A DNA stretch of 64,000 nt, from NCBI RefSeq assembly GCF_022836845.1, contig NZ_JAJNNZ010000013.1:40144-104143 (forward strand). The letters run 5' to 3'. This document shows, in pieces, positions 29,166 through 39,383 of this stretch. The notes beneath the pieces were generated by a model that ran no database searches, was not told where the DNA came from, and saw only the letters and a list, made by a program, of their open reading frames with translations. The position numbers and the translations under genes are program-made. The DNA comes from Vibrio gelatinilyticus (lineage in GTDB: Bacteria; Pseudomonadota; Gammaproteobacteria; Enterobacterales; Vibrionaceae). Numbering within the stretch: the first letter of the stretch is position 1; every line of letters starts with the position of its first letter.

Positions 29166-30979
29166 TACTGTTGTTCCTCCACGCGATTTTCTGCTGCTTT
29201 GGCTTCCTCAGCAGCGGCCTTCTCGGCAGCTTCACCGTAGAGACGAGCTTTTGGCTGAGATTTCGTGATGGTCACTTTGCTGTAGTCGACGCTTGGTGCC
29301 GCATCTTCTTGATAGAAGGCAAGTGAGTGTTTTAGGAAATTGTCATCATCACGCTCGGTACAACCGTCATCCAAACGCTGATGCGCACCACGTGATTCTT
29401 TACGAAGGATCGCGGAATGCACCATGGCTTCAGCTACTTCAAGACCGTAACCCACCTCAATCGCATACAGCAAGTCGGTATTGAACACTTTGCCTTTATC
29501 TTTGATGCTTATTTTCTTATAGCGAGCTTTCAGTTCAGTGATCTTGTCGATAGTCGCTTGCATGAGATCTTCTTGGCGATAGATACCACACCCCGCTTCC
29601 ATTGTTTGACCCATTTCCGTGCGGATATCGGCCCAGTTTTCATCGCCTTCCTGGTTCATCAGGCCTTCTATTCTCTTTTCGACTGCTTTAATTTGCTCTG
29701 CGATCGACTCTTCGTTCCAACCTGTAAACTCAGCAGCGCGCTGCACGGCTTGCTCACCGGCTACACGGCCAAATACGACAAATTCAGCCAGTGAGTTGGA
29801 ACCAAGACGGTTGGCACCGTGTAGGCCTACCGAAGCACATTCACCGACGGCAAATAGGCCTTTGATGCGAGTTTCACATTGACCGTTGGTCTCAATACCA
29901 CCCATGGTGTAATGAACCGTTGGACGAATTGGAATTGGCTCTTTGGCAGGGTCAACATTGACGTAAGCTTTGGCTAGCTCGCAGATAAAGGGTAAGCGCT
30001 CTTGTAAGTAATCTTCGCCTAGGTGGCGCAGATCAAGGTGAACCACATCACCTAAAGGGTGCTTGATGGTGTTACCTTTTTGCTGCTCATGCCAGAAAGC
30101 TTGGGAAACTTTGTCACGAGGACCCAGTTCCATGTATTTGTTTTTCGGCTCGCCGACAGGTGTTTCAGGCCCCATTCCATAGTCTTGTAGGTATCGGTAA
30201 CCATTTTTGTTGACAATGATACCGCCTTCACCACGGCAGCCTTCTGTCATCAAAATACCCGTTCCAGGCAGACCTGTTGGGTGGTATTGGACAAACTCCA
30301 TATCACGCAGTGGGATACCGTGGCGATACGCCATCGCCATGCCATCACCTGTTACGATACCGCCATTGGTATTGCAGTGATAAACACGACCCGCGCCGCC
30401 CGTTGCCAATACGACTGATTTTGCCTTGATAGTGACTAACTCACCCTCAGACATATGAATGGCGATAAGACCCTGGACTTCACCGTCATTGACGAGCAAG
30501 TCGACAACAAAGTACTCATCGAATCGTTTAATTTGATCATATTTCATCGACGTTTGGAACAGAGTATGCAGCATGTGGAAGCCCGTTTTGTCGGCGGCAA
30601 ACCACGTTCGCTCGACCTTCATACCACCAAAACGGCGAACATTAACCTCACCATTTTCTTTACGACTCCAAGGGCAGCCCCATTGTTCCATTTGAATCAT
30701 TTCGCGTGTTGCATTTTTGACAAAGTAGTCAACAACATCTTGCTCACATAACCAATCGCCACCGCCTACGGTGTCGTTAAAGTGGTTGTCGAGACTGTCC
30801 TCATCTTTGATGACAGCAGCAGAACCACCCTCAGCTGCGACCGTATGGGATCGCATCGGGTAGACTTTAGAAATAAGTGCGACTTCTAATTCTGGGTTTG
30901 CTTCGGCGGCTGCTATAGCCGTTCTAAGACCAGCGCCACCGGCGCCGATGACCGCGATATCTGTGGTAATTGTTTTCAC
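29165..30979 (-). CDS. frdA: Fumarate reductase flavoprotein subunit
   Basis: Catalytic subunit that reduces fumarate to succinate under anaerobic growth. It has 604 residues (E. coli 602). The N-terminal FAD motif is [18 protein letters not shown]; the FAD is attached covalently through the His in [13 protein letters not shown]. Active-site motifs [13 protein letters not shown] and [13 protein letters not shown] are intact. GGAGGA lies 9 nt upstream of the ATG. The upstream region, shared with divergent epmA, holds a CRP-like site; an anaerobic FNR box could not be recognised with confidence. Confidence 0.98.
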   Translation of the reverse strand: MKTITTDIAVIGAGGAGLRTAIAAAEANPELEVALISKVYPMRSHTVAAEGGSAAVIKDEDSLDNHFNDTVGGGDWLCEQDVVDYFVKNATREMIQMEQWGCPWSRKENGEVNVRRFGGMKVERTWFAADKTGFHMLHTLFQTSMKYDQIKRFDEYFVVDLLVNDGEVQGLIAIHMSEGELVTIKAKSVVLATGGAGRVYHCNTNGGIVTGDGMAMAYRHGIPLRDMEFVQYHPTGLPGTGILMTEGCRGEGGIIVNKNGYRYLQDYGMGPETPVGEPKNKYMELGPRDKVSQAFWHEQQKGNTIKHPLGDVVHLDLRHLGEDYLQERLPFICELAKAYVNVDPAKEPIPIRPTVHYTMGGIETNGQCETRIKGLFAVGECASVGLHGANRLGSNSLAEFVVFGRVAGEQAVQRAAEFTGWNEESIAEQIKAVEKRIEGLMNQEGDENWADIRTEMGQTMEAGCGIYRQEDLMQATIDKITELKARYKKISIKDKGKVFNTDLLYAIEVGYGLEVAEAMVHSAILRKESRGAHQRLDDGCTERDDDNFLKHSLAFYQEDAAPSVDYSKVTITKSQPKARLYGEAAEKAAAEEAKAAENRVEEQQ

Positions 30980-31147
30980 AGTTATCCTCCAGTGTGAAAG
31001 CGAGATGTTTCTCGCGAGTTATAATTTATTGCTAATTAAAGCTTTGTAGGGAGAAAGTCAGTTTAGAGAAGCGCCGCGTCAGAAAAATTGATGTAGTTGG
31101 GGTTTTCTCTCGGAAGTGCATGTATTGGCATAGTAAAATCTGCGATG

Positions 31148-31163
31148 TGTGATTAATATCACG
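31148..31163. promoter_or_regulatory. CRP-like site in the frdA-epmA intergenic region
   Basis: TGTGA-N6-TCACG, nine of ten conserved CRP positions. It is about 170 nt upstream of frdA and 53 nt upstream of the epmA start, so it could serve either gene. Confidence 0.6.
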
Positions 31164-31215
31164 CACAATTGAGCTAATCGATGTTAACGCGTACAATTAT
31201 TGATAAATACAGCTA

Positions 31216-32202
31216 ATGAGTTTGATTATGATTTGCAGTGACTGGCAGCCTACAGCCACCATGCTCTCCCTTAAAAAGCGCGCTTCGTTGATCTCCAAGA
31301 TAAGGGCCTTCTTTTCATCACGTAATGTAATGGAAGTGGAGACGCCAGCAATGAGCCATGCAACGGTCACCGACGTGCATTTACACACTTTTACCACTCA
31401 ATTTGTTGGGCCTGGGTATGCGGATGGGCGCACATTGTTTTTTATGACTAGCCCAGAGTTTCACATGAAACGGCTTCTGGCTGCGGGCAGTGGATCGATT
31501 TATCAAATGGGGCGAGCTTTTCGCAATGAAGAGAGTGGTCGCCATCACAACCCAGAGTTCACCATGCTTGAGTGGTATCGCATCGGGTTTGATCATCACC
31601 AATTGATGGATGAAGTCGACGAGTTGCTCATGCTACTACTCAAGACCTCCCCTGCCGAACGAATGAGCTATCAAGAAGCGTTCATCACACATTTGCAGGT
31701 GTGCCCATTGTCAGCCTCAATGAATGAGCTGCGTATTGCTGCCGATCAACTAGGGTTGAGTGACATTGCCGAAAAGGAGCGCGACCGGGATACCTTGCTA
31801 CAGTTGCTGTTTAGCGTTGGTGTGGAAGGAAAAATTGGTCAATCGGTGCCAGCGTTTGTTTACGATTTTCCGGCTTCTCAAGCGGCGCTTGCTAAGGTGA
31901 ACATGAATGATCCTCGAGTTGCGGATCGTTTTGAAGTGTATTTTCAGGGAATCGAACTGGCAAATGGCTTCCATGAGCTCGATAACCCCAAAGAGCAGCT
32001 TGCTCGATTTGAGAAAGACAATGAAAAACGCATGGAAATGGGGTTGAACCCACAACCGATCGACCATCACCTGATTGCGGCATTAGACGCTGGATTGCCG
32101 CCGTGTGCTGGCGTTGCGTTAGGAGTCGACCGTCTGATAATGCTGGCTATGGGCGCTAGCCATATTAATGAAGTCGTCGCCTTTCCCTTTCCGCGAGCTT
32201 AG
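31216..32202 (+). CDS. epmA: Elongation factor P--(R)-beta-lysine ligase EpmA
   Basis: Class II lysyl-tRNA synthetase-like enzyme lacking the anticodon-binding domain; it joins (R)-beta-lysine to the EF-P lysine. It has 328 residues (E. coli 325). Class II motifs: motif 1 around [16 protein letters not shown], motif 2 [20 protein letters not shown], motif 3 [15 protein letters not shown]. The ribosome binding site is weak; an internal ATG at 31228 is possible. The 3' end overlaps the convergent DMT gene by 4 nt. Together with epmB and efp it gives an EF-P modification cluster within 6 kb; epmC is not in the window. Confidence 0.96.
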   Translation: MSLIMICSDWQPTATMLSLKKRASLISKIRAFFSSRNVMEVETPAMSHATVTDVHLHTFTTQFVGPGYADGRTLFFMTSPEFHMKRLLAAGSGSIYQMGRAFRNEESGRHHNPEFTMLEWYRIGFDHHQLMDEVDELLMLLLKTSPAERMSYQEAFITHLQVCPLSASMNELRIAADQLGLSDIAEKERDRDTLLQLLFSVGVEGKIGQSVPAFVYDFPASQAALAKVNMNDPRVADRFEVYFQGIELANGFHELDNPKEQLARFEKDNEKRMEMGLNPQPIDHHLIAALDAGLPPCAGVALGVDRLIMLAMGASHINEVVAFPFPRA

Positions 32203-33095
32203 CTGACCAAAATGCTGGTACCTGATACTGCCAGCAGAGCGCCTAACCACGCATATCGATTGGGGCGCTGTTTGGTATAGAGCCAAAGCAGCGGCAGTAC
32301 CATGATTGGCGTGGTCGATGAAAGCAATGCCACCATGCCGACATTACCTGTTTGTAAGGCGAACAAAATCAGCGTCATTCCCACCGCCATTGCTAAAAAA
32401 CCATTAAGAGCGGTAATGGTAAAAATAGACCACGTAATAGGATTGAGGCTTTTGGCGTGTCTTGCGCCAGTAAAGAGAAAAAGGCTGTGGGCGACAAATG
32501 CCGTGATCATCCGAATGGCTGATGCTGCGATTGGATCAACGTCTGTTTGCATAACGGGTTTTGCGATGATGCCACCTAAAGCCTGGCAGAGGGCGGCGGT
32601 GATGCCTAATCCAACCCCAAACCAGACATTCCCTTTGATGTTATCGAGTGCACTTGCCTTACTATTTGTATTACCTTTACGCCCAAAAAATATGGCTGTT
32701 GCAACACCAGAAAATACCAAAGCAGAGCCTAGCAGTTCAAGCGAGGTCATGGTTTCTGAAAATAAAAAATAGCCCAGTACGGCAGAAAACACAGCGTGGC
32801 AGGAGAACAATAGCCCAGCCTGCCTTGGGCCCATACGGTTGAGGCAAGCAAACAGCGCGGTATCGCCAATGAAGATCCCGATCAGCCCAGAAAGCATCAT
32901 TGGCGTAATATGAGACGACGTGACGCTTGCCCAACCACCAGTCATCAGAGCCATTGACGAGAGAATGAAGGCAGTGCATCCCATTCTCCAACGACTGTAA
33001 GAAAAGGATCCTAAGTGCTTGGCGGGCGTGACCGAGATGATGCTTGATACTGCCCATAAAAACGCGGCAATCAGTGCCAACCATTCAAATCCCAT
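32199..33095 (-). CDS. EamA/DMT-family transporter
   Basis: Inner-membrane protein of 298 residues with ten predicted helices in two EamA repeats (about 5-130 and 155-295). Typical elements: [18 protein letters not shown] at the start, [29 protein letters not shown], and [14 protein letters not shown] in the second repeat. DMT carriers export amino acids, nucleosides or metabolites; the substrate is not predictable. It converges on epmA with a 4-nt overlap, so the transcripts collide or share a terminator. Confidence 0.88.
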   Translation of the reverse strand: MGFEWLALIAAFLWAVSSIISVTPAKHLGSFSYSRWRMGCTAFILSSMALMTGGWASVTSSHITPMMLSGLIGIFIGDTALFACLNRMGPRQAGLLFSCHAVFSAVLGYFLFSETMTSLELLGSALVFSGVATAIFFGRKGNTNSKASALDNIKGNVWFGVGLGITAALCQALGGIIAKPVMQTDVDPIAASAIRMITAFVAHSLFLFTGARHAKSLNPITWSIFTITALNGFLAMAVGMTLILFALQTGNVGMVALLSSTTPIMVLPLLWLYTKQRPNRYAWLGALLAVSGTSILVS

Positions 33096-33163
33096 TACTG
33101 TCCCTAGAGTCTGTGTTTTCTTTATTGGATTAGGTTTTACTACGGAGGCTAAGAAAGTGCAAT

Positions 33164-33193
33164 GAAATCCTCTTGTCTCGCCAAGAGGATTTC
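33164..33193. terminator. Perfect 12-bp hairpin downstream of the SLC13 gene
   Basis: Stem GAAATCCTCTTG/CAAGAGGATTTC with a 6-nt loop. It has no strong T tract on either strand, so it may protect the mRNA 3' end rather than terminate well. Confidence 0.6.
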
Positions 33194-33205
33194 ACATCGG
33201 TGGTG

Positions 33206-34621
33206 TTAGGTTAGGATGAGCGTGGCGCTGTAGACGATAATCAGACCAATGACACCAATGATGATCCCCGTTTTAGCCATATCCTTACTTTCGATAAGCC
33301 CCGTCGAATAGGCTAACGAATTAGGAGGTGTAGAGACTGGGAGAATCATGCCAAGAGATGCCGAGAACGCAACTACGACGAGTAATCCTTGCAACCCGCC
33401 GATGCTTGCTAAGCTTTCCATCGAAGCGCCAATTGCGGCAGCGATAGGCATCAGCAAGTTGGCTGTCGCAGTGTTAGACATAAAGTTAGCCATTAACCAG
33501 CAGACCATCGATAAGGTCGCAACCACAGCCATAGGTGACAAAGACTCATAATCAATAGCGTGCGCCAGCGCCACCGCTAACCCCGTTTTATCGAGTCCGA
33601 TGCCAATCGCAATTCCCCCGGCGACAAGCCAAAGAACATCCCAGTTGATTTGTTTCAGTTCCTCTTTGCCCATAATTCCGGTGAGCGTGAAAATGGCCAA
33701 AGGAATAATCGACACAACGTAGGTATTCATTCCATGTATCTTGGTGGTCATCCAAAGCACTATTGTCAGCGCAAAGGTGATATACACGACGATTGCGCGC
33801 CAATTGCGTTGAAATTGGCCGTTGAGCTTAAGAACCATCTCTTCTTGTGAAGAAGGAAACAGTTTTTGCAGTAAGAACCAAGCGATCGTCAGTTGAATCA
33901 TTACAAAGGGCAAGCCCATCATCATCCAGGATAGAAAGTCTATGCTGTTTTCGCCGGTTAAATATTGCAATGCTATGGCATTGGGGGGAGTACCAATTGG
34001 AGTTGCTATCCCTCCGGTATTCGCTGCGATGGGGATACAAAGTACCAATGCTTTGATACCCAAATCGCCCTTAGGAGCGGAAGCGACGATAGGGCCAAGC
34101 AAAGCAAGCATCATCACCGTCGTCGCCGTATTCGACATAAACATAGAAAACACGGCGGTGATTAGCATCAGCCCGAGCATGATGTAACGAGGTTGGTGGC
34201 CAAAGGGCTTTAATAACACCCGCGCAAGGTTATTGTCGAGCTGGTACTTTGAGGCGGCAATCGCCAATGCAAACCCCCCCATAAAAAGGATAATAATTGG
34301 CGAAGAAAAGGCACCGAAAATGTCAGTGTATTTCATCAGCTCGCCAAGTTCGTGGCCAGCTGGTGGCGCACGAAATAGATGTAATCCCTTGTCTGAAATC
34401 ATAATCAGCTCAAGAGCAATAATAAGGATAGAGGTGGCGAAAACCGGCACAGGTTCAAGCACCCATAATAGTGCAGCTAAGAGAAATATTGCCAAAAGTC
34501 GATGCTGGATGAGGGTTAGATCGTCAATAGGTATGGCATCGATAGGCATCATTAAGACGCCGAGAGGAATGGCAAAACAAGCAAATAGCTTGATGAGCAG
34601 CCCTGTGTTCAACTTAGGCAT
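33206..34621 (-). CDS. SLC13/DASS-family sodium-coupled anion (dicarboxylate) carrier
   Basis: Inner-membrane symporter of 471 residues, about 11-12 helices, in the DASS family of which VcINDY is the structural model. Both SNT ion-site motifs are present: MSNTATTVMMLALL in the first half and MSNTATANLLMPIA in the second. The signature STPPNSLAYSTGLI lies near the end, and a PIGTPPNAIAL loop in the first half. Likely substrates are C4 dicarboxylates or sulfate, by family only. It stands alone between the DMT gene and psd, all on the minus strand. Proximity to frdABCD is suggestive but they are separate transcripts. Confidence 0.88.
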   Translation of the reverse strand: MPKLNTGLLIKLFACFAIPLGVLMMPIDAIPIDDLTLIQHRLLAIFLLAALLWVLEPVPVFATSILIIALELIMISDKGLHLFRAPPAGHELGELMKYTDIFGAFSSPIIILFMGGFALAIAASKYQLDNNLARVLLKPFGHQPRYIMLGLMLITAVFSMFMSNTATTVMMLALLGPIVASAPKGDLGIKALVLCIPIAANTGGIATPIGTPPNAIALQYLTGENSIDFLSWMMMGLPFVMIQLTIAWFLLQKLFPSSQEEMVLKLNGQFQRNWRAIVVYITFALTIVLWMTTKIHGMNTYVVSIIPLAIFTLTGIMGKEELKQINWDVLWLVAGGIAIGIGLDKTGLAVALAHAIDYESLSPMAVVATLSMVCWLMANFMSNTATANLLMPIAAAIGASMESLASIGGLQGLLVVVAFSASLGMILPVSTPPNSLAYSTGLIESKDMAKTGIIIGVIGLIIVYSATLILT

Positions 34622-34835
34622 GGCAGTGATTACCCTATGTAATTTTTAAAGACTGCCAATTAGGTTAAATTATCTAAGAATTAGGGTCTTAGAGGATTGT
34701 TGTACTTTTGGAACTTTGTCGCGTTTTTCGTGACGAGTCTTGTTCTTTATCAATGAATAAGCCGGAAACAGTCGCCAGACATGACAGCGATAAAAATCAT
34801 GACTCATTGCGTTACAAGAGAGACTGATTAAATGA

Positions 34836-34862
34836 AAAAACGGCGCGTTAAGCACCGTTTTT
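34836..34862 (-). terminator. Terminator of rsgA-psd
   Basis: Stem AAAAACGG/CCGTTTTT extended by two G-C pairs past one mismatch; T-rich on the minus strand. Confidence 0.8.
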
Positions 34863-34885
34863 ATCATGATAAAAGCGAATAATGA

Positions 34886-35755
34886 TCAGGGTTGCGACGA
34901 TGTACCGTGTGCGTATGGCGTCCCCATCACTGTTGGCTCATTATTTTTCATGGTGTCATCGAAAGTCAGTGCACCTTTAGCGAAGAGGTTAATGACCGTT
35001 GAGCCTAATTTAAAGCGGCCCATTTCTTCACCTTTCTTAAGAACAACAGCGCGGTTACCTTCGCTTGGGTAATCCCAGCGATAGATGCTTTTTCCACGCG
35101 GTGGAGTTACGGTGCCAGACCAGATTAGCTCGATACTGCCGACAATGGTTGCTCCAACTAAAACCTGCGCCATTGGGCCAAATTCAGTGTCGAAAATGCA
35201 GACTACACGTTCATTACGAGCAAACAAGTTTGGCACATTCTCAGCAGTCAGTGGATTTACCGAAAACAGATCACCCGGTACGTATATCATCTGGCGTAAT
35301 ACGCCGTCACATGGCATGTGAACTCGGTGATAATCGCGTGGCGATAGATACAGAGTCGCAAAGTCGCCATCGACAAACTCATTCGCTAATGCTTCGTCGC
35401 CACCTAGCAATTCTTGAGCACTATAATTGTGGTTCTTAGCTTGAATAAGTTGACCCGACTCAATCGGTCCGAACTGGCTCACACACGCATCGGCTGGGTG
35501 GCAAAGGGTGTCGCTGTTATCATCAATCGGGCGAGTCCCTTGTTTTAATTCGCGAACGAAAAACTCATTGAAAGTTTTGTAATGAGCAGGGTCTGAGTTG
35601 AGAGCTTCATCCATGTTGACGTTGTACTGCTTAACAAACCAGCGAATGATTCCCGTGGTTAGGCTGCCTGCTTCTGCAGATGCTAGCTTACCAACGAGGC
35701 GCGTTAGTCCATGCTTAGGGAGACAGTACTGCAGTCCAACTTTCATCTTATCCAT
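34886..35755 (-). CDS. psd: Phosphatidylserine decarboxylase proenzyme
   Basis: Inner-membrane-associated enzyme making phosphatidylethanolamine. It has 289 residues. The proenzyme cuts itself between Gly251 and Ser252 in the LGST motif (residues 250-253), turning Ser252 into the pyruvoyl cofactor of the small alpha chain. Upstream catalytic residues lie in HPADA (near 86-90) and YHRVHMP (142-148). The C-terminus continues past the motif by about 37 residues. It is downstream of rsgA, the conserved rsgA-psd pair. Confidence 0.97.
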   Translation of the reverse strand: MDKMKVGLQYCLPKHGLTRLVGKLASAEAGSLTTGIIRWFVKQYNVNMDEALNSDPAHYKTFNEFFVRELKQGTRPIDDNSDTLCHPADACVSQFGPIESGQLIQAKNHNYSAQELLGGDEALANEFVDGDFATLYLSPRDYHRVHMPCDGVLRQMIYVPGDLFSVNPLTAENVPNLFARNERVVCIFDTEFGPMAQVLVGATIVGSIELIWSGTVTPPRGKSIYRWDYPSEGNRAVVLKKGEEMGRFKLGSTVINLFAKGALTFDDTMKNNEPTVMGTPYAHGTSSQP

Positions 35756-35878
35756 TGTTTAAATTTCCAACACTCATTGAATATTCTTAATACAGGGCGC
35801 GAGATACTAAAGCAATTGTTGTGGGTTGTCAGCTTTTAGTCTCGCACATCTGGGTGGTGATAACAGTATTAGTGCTAA

Positions 35879-36934
35879 TTACAAGTCAGCCTTTTTGTTA
35901 CGTGAATACTGCCTATTCGCTTTATTTTCGACCATGCTTTCAATTATTCGGTGGTAATTCTCGTAACGAGAACGATCAATTTTTCCGTTCTCGACCGCTT
36001 CAGTGATGATACACCCAGGATCATCACCATGTTTACAATCTCTGAATTTACAGCCACCTAGATAGGGACGAAACTCAACAAAAGCGTCAGTGACTTCGTG
36101 GGTTTCTAGATGCCACAAGCCGAACTCTCGAACTCCCGGTGAATCGATCAAATCGCCACCCGATGGGAAGTGATACAGTCGAGCTGCAGTGGTGGTATGT
36201 TGCCCTAGCCCTGAATTGGAAGAGACTTCCCCTTCTTCAACGTCAAGCTCAGGCATCAGCGCGTTGACAAGGCTGGATTTACCAACACCAGATTGTCCAA
36301 CGAAAATATTGATCTTGTCTTTGAGGTGGGTTTCAAGTTCAGAGATGCCTTCCCCTGTCTCCTTGCTCACAAAAACAACTTGATAACCAATGCGCTTGTA
36401 GATTTCCAATTGATCGAAAAAGGTTTGTCGCTGGTCGGTGTCGATAAGATCTATTTTATTAAGAACGATTAGAGGAGCAATTTGTAATGTTTCCGATGCT
36501 ATGAGGTAGCGGTCAATAATATTGAGCGACAGTTCAGGCAAAACCGAAGAAACGATCACCATTTGATCGACGTTTGCTGCGACTGGTTTTAAACCGTCAT
36601 AGTAATCAGGGCGGGTTACTATGGATCGTCTAGGCTCAACGGCTTCAACCACTCCAGAAATTCCGGCCATAGATTCAAGTCCAACGCGCCAAGTCACGAT
36701 GTCGCCAGAGACAAGAGATTCTATCCCTCTACGCAAGTTGCAGCGGTGAACGTCTTGGGTTTCAAGATCTTCAATATCCGCATGCTGTCCGAAACGAGTA
36801 ATAACAAGACCTTGTTTGGATCCGCCAAGCATGGACTCGTCCCATTGGACCGTCTCTTCATTTTTTAAGCGTTTTTTTTGATTGCTACGTACACGACGTA
36901 CCTGACCTTTTGTCAGTTTTTTCTTTTTAGCCAC
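35879..36934 (-). CDS. rsgA: Small ribosomal subunit biogenesis GTPase RsgA
   Basis: Circularly permuted GTPase that matures the 30S subunit and checks its decoding site. It has 351 residues. An N-terminal basic tail and OB domain come first, then the GTPase motifs in permuted order: NKID (159-162, G4), GQSGVGKSS (213-221, G1), DSPG (264-267, G3). A zinc knuckle follows, with Cys295, Cys300, His302 and Cys308 in [14 protein letters not shown]. It diverges from orn and is followed by psd after 123 nt. Confidence 0.97.
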   Translation of the reverse strand: MAKKKKLTKGQVRRVRSNQKKRLKNEETVQWDESMLGGSKQGLVITRFGQHADIEDLETQDVHRCNLRRGIESLVSGDIVTWRVGLESMAGISGVVEAVEPRRSIVTRPDYYDGLKPVAANVDQMVIVSSVLPELSLNIIDRYLIASETLQIAPLIVLNKIDLIDTDQRQTFFDQLEIYKRIGYQVVFVSKETGEGISELETHLKDKINIFVGQSGVGKSSLVNALMPELDVEEGEVSSNSGLGQHTTTAARLYHFPSGGDLIDSPGVREFGLWHLETHEVTDAFVEFRPYLGGCKFRDCKHGDDPGCIITEAVENGKIDRSRYENYHRIIESMVENKANRQYSRNKKADL

Positions 36935-36967
36935 AATATATTATTGATGCTCATCACATCAAACCGT

Positions 36968-36997
36968 TTGGGTTGCTGGATTTATTTTCGGTATAGT
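36968..36997 (+). promoter_or_regulatory. Possible orn promoter
   Basis: TTGGGT at 36968-36973, an 18-bp spacer and TATAGT at 36992-36997, ending 36 nt before the orn ATG. Confidence 0.45.
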
Positions 36998-37033
36998 ACC
37001 TTTTTTAAAAGAAAACAAATAGGCGAGGACAGT

Positions 37034-37579
37034 ATGTCTTTTAGTGATCAGAACTTAATTTGGGTCGATCTTGAGATGACAGGGCTAGATCCTGAGCAAC
37101 ACAAGATCATTGAAATAGCTTCCATCGTGACGGACAGTCAGCTCAATATCCTAGCGGAAGGCCCTGTCATTGCGATTCACCAGCCCATTAGCGAATTGGC
37201 GAAGATGGACGATTGGTGTACACGGACTCACACCGAAAGTGGCTTAGTGAAGCGCGTTCAAGAAAGTGAGATTGATGAAGAACAAGCAATAAATGAGACG
37301 ATTGCCTTTCTAGAACATTGGGTACCGAAAGGTGCATCACCGATTTGTGGCAACAGTATCGGCCAAGATCGACGTTTCTTGTACAAGCACATGCCAAAGC
37401 TTGAAGAGTATTTCCACTATCGTTATGTTGATGTAAGCACCATAAAGGAATTGACGCGCAGGTGGCAACCGAGTGTTTTAGACGGCTTTACCAAGCAAGG
37501 TACCCACTTGGCCCTTGATGATATTCGCGAGTCAATTGCAGAGTTAAAGTACTATCGCGAGAATATCTTTACTATCTGA
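37034..37579 (+). CDS. orn: Oligoribonuclease
   Basis: Essential DEDDh 3'-5' exonuclease that degrades 2-5-mer RNAs and pGpG, thereby closing cyclic-di-GMP turnover. It has 181 residues (E. coli 181) from the ATG at 37034, preceded by GAGGAC; the longer frame from 36878 extends into the divergent promoter and is rejected. Motifs: [10 protein letters not shown] (Asp, Glu), [12 protein letters not shown] (Asp), and [10 protein letters not shown] near the end (His, Asp). It diverges from rsgA and lies upstream of the tRNA array, as orn does in E. coli beside the glyVXY genes. Confidence 0.97.
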   Translation: MSFSDQNLIWVDLEMTGLDPEQHKIIEIASIVTDSQLNILAEGPVIAIHQPISELAKMDDWCTRTHTESGLVKRVQESEIDEEQAINETIAFLEHWVPKGASPICGNSIGQDRRFLYKHMPKLEEYFHYRYVDVSTIKELTRRWQPSVLDGFTKQGTHLALDDIRESIAELKYYRENIFTI

Positions 37580-37686
37580 TGAAGTGCGTTTTTCGTGGGA
37601 TTGCTCATAAAGTGTTAATTATGAGTGGTTTTTTGTGTGCTTTTTCATCAAGATCGAAAAAAAAAGAGTTTTTTATCCATAAGGAC

Positions 37687-37714
37687 TTGCATCACAAAAA
37701 AATGCTCTTATAAT
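37687..37714 (+). promoter_or_regulatory. Promoter of the tRNA array
   Basis: TTGCAT at 37687-37692, a 16-bp spacer and a perfect TATAAT at 37709-37714, followed by a GC-rich discriminator. It ends 35 nt before the first tRNA-Gly. It is the only clear promoter for the whole array, which suggests one polycistronic precursor. Confidence 0.75.
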
Positions 37715-37749
37715 TCGCAGCCCTAAACGACGAAACACGTTGTTTAATT

Positions 37750-37825
37750 GCGACACTAGCTCAGCTGGTAGAGCGCAACCTTGCCAAGGTTGAGGTCACG
37801 AGTTCGAACCTCGTGTGTCGCTCCA
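37750..37825 (+). tRNA. tRNA-Gly (anticodon GCC), copy 1
   Basis: 76 nt including the encoded CCA. Acceptor stem GCGACAC/GTGTCGC, D arm GCTC/GAGC, anticodon loop TTGCCAA (anticodon GCC, reading GGC and GGU), T arm ACGAG-TTCGAAC-CTCGT. Confidence 0.97.
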
Positions 37826-37838
37826 ATTTGATAAGCTC

Positions 37839-37859
37839 TCATCATGCTTTAAATGATGA
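37839..37859 (+). other. Inter-tRNA hairpin (first copy)
   Basis: TCATCAT/ATGATGA, 7-bp stem with a 7-nt loop, in the spacer between tRNA-Gly and tRNA-fMet. It repeats in every unit at +312. Two diverged hairpins after the array keep the same stem length by compensatory changes, so it is likely an RNA structure used in processing. Confidence 0.7.
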
Positions 37860-37866
37860 CTACGGA

Positions 37867-37943
<77 letters not shown>

Positions 37944-37974
37944 AATTCAGACGAACGTTTGGTGGTTTTAATAT

Positions 37975-38031
37975 CATAACCCTCAAGCCGTCGACGGATG
38001 CGCCGCCCGATTCAAATCAGGCCCGCAACCA
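37975..38031 (+). pseudogene. Decayed 3' half of tRNA-fMet, copy 1
   Basis: Keeps CATAACCC of the anticodon region, then TTCAAATC of the T loop and CGCAACCA of the 3' end, followed by AAATTCAG exactly as after the intact fMet gene. The D arm and acceptor 5' strand are gone and the middle is scrambled, so no tRNA fold is possible. Confidence 0.75.
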
Positions 38032-38061
38032 AATTCAGTCAATAGCGTTTGCTGTTGATAT

Positions 38062-38137
38062 GCGACACTAGCTCAGCTGGTAGAGCGCAACCTTGCCAAG
38101 GTTGAGGTCACGAGTTCGAACCTCGTGTGTCGCTCCA
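38062..38137 (+). tRNA. tRNA-Gly (GCC), copy 2
   Basis: Identical in sequence to copy 1; 76 nt with CCA; second 312-bp unit. Confidence 0.97.
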
Positions 38138-38178
38138 ATTTGATAAGCTCTCATCATGCTTTAAATGATGACTACGGA

Positions 38179-38255
<77 letters not shown>

Positions 38256-38286
38256 AATTCAGACGAACGTTTGGTGGTTTTAATAT

Positions 38287-38343
38287 CATAACCCTCAAGC
38301 CGTCGACGGATGCGCCGCCCGATTCAAATCAGGCCCGCAACCA
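38287..38343 (+). pseudogene. Decayed tRNA-fMet 3' half, copy 2
   Basis: Same remnant as in unit 1, exactly 312 bp later. Confidence 0.75.
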
Positions 38344-38373
38344 AATTCAGTCAATAGCGTTTGCTGTTGATAT

Positions 38374-38449
38374 GCGACACTAGCTCAGCTGGTAGAGCGC
38401 AACCTTGCCAAGGTTGAGGTCACGAGTTCGAACCTCGTGTGTCGCTCCA
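38374..38449 (+). tRNA. tRNA-Gly (GCC), copy 3
   Basis: Identical to copy 1; third unit. Confidence 0.97.
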
Positions 38450-38490
38450 ATTTGATAAGCTCTCATCATGCTTTAAATGATGACTACGGA

Positions 38491-38567
<77 letters not shown>

Positions 38568-38598
38568 AATTCAGACGAACGTTTGGTGGTTTTAATAT

Positions 38599-38655
38599 CA
38601 TAACCCTCAAGCCGTCGACGGATGCGCCGCCCGATTCAAATCAGGCCCGCAACCA
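38599..38655 (+). pseudogene. Decayed tRNA-fMet 3' half, copy 3
   Basis: Same remnant as in units 1 and 2. Confidence 0.75.
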
Positions 38656-38685
38656 AATTCAGTCAATAGCGTTTGCTGTTGATAT

Positions 38686-38761
38686 GCGACACTAGCTCAG
38701 CTGGTAGAGCGCAACCTTGCCAAGGTTGAGGTCACGAGTTCGAACCTCGTGTGTCGCTCCA
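38686..38761 (+). tRNA. tRNA-Gly (GCC), copy 4
   Basis: Identical to copy 1; fourth unit. Confidence 0.97.
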
Positions 38762-38802
38762 ATTTGATAAGCTCTCATCATGCTTTAAATGATGACTACG
38801 GA

Positions 38803-38879
<77 letters not shown>

Positions 38880-38910
38880 AATTCAGACGAACGTTTGGTG
38901 GTTTTAATAT

Positions 38911-38967
38911 CATAACCCTCAGGCCGTCGACGGATGCGCCGCCCGATTCAAATCAGGCCCGCAACCA
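38911..38967 (+). pseudogene. Decayed tRNA-fMet 3' half, copy 4
   Basis: As the others but with CTCAGGCCG in place of CTCAAGCCG; the flank after CCA reads AACTTAG instead of AATTCAG. Confidence 0.75.
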
Positions 38968-38997
38968 AACTTAGTCAATAGCGTTTGCTGTTGATAT

Positions 38998-39073
38998 GCG
39001 ACACTAGCTCAGCTGGTAGAGCGCAACCTTGCCAAGGTTGAGGTCACGAGTTCGAACCTCGTGTGTCGCTCCA
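38998..39073 (+). tRNA. tRNA-Gly (GCC), copy 5
   Basis: Identical to copy 1. It ends the intact array; what follows is degenerate. Confidence 0.97.
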
Positions 39074-39125
39074 TTTTCTCTCAGTAGAAAGAACAAGCCA
39101 TCAGTGTGCTTAACGCTGACAAAGT

Positions 39126-39175
39126 GCAACACTCGCTCTGCTTATAGAGCATTCCCTAATAAGGTTGAGGTCAAC
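39126..39175 (+). pseudogene. tRNA-Gly relic
   Basis: Begins GCAACACTCGCTC and continues with TAGAGC and AAGGTTGAGGTCA, aligning with tRNA-Gly through D arm, anticodon stem and variable region. The D loop and anticodon loop have decayed (CCCTAATAAGG) and the T arm and 3' acceptor are missing. Confidence 0.75.
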
Positions 39176-39383
39176 TTCTTTATCTTAAATTAGAGAATAT
39201 TATGTGCGGCCAAAATCAAATAGCCTTCATTGTGCTAAACAATGACGCTGCGGTATGAACTCGATAAAGTTCAACAAAGTTGAGATAACTTAGTCCCCAT
39301 TACTGCTGCTCTTTACCCAATGCTGAGAAGCACCATCCCATGCAATCCAAGCTAATAGCGTTTGTTTTGAGTCATTCTCATAG

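Noticed and set aside
30980..31215. FNR box for frdABCD
   Set aside because: Only TTGAT half-sites are present (near 31088 and 31199); none has a proper second half at the right distance, so no FNR site is claimed.
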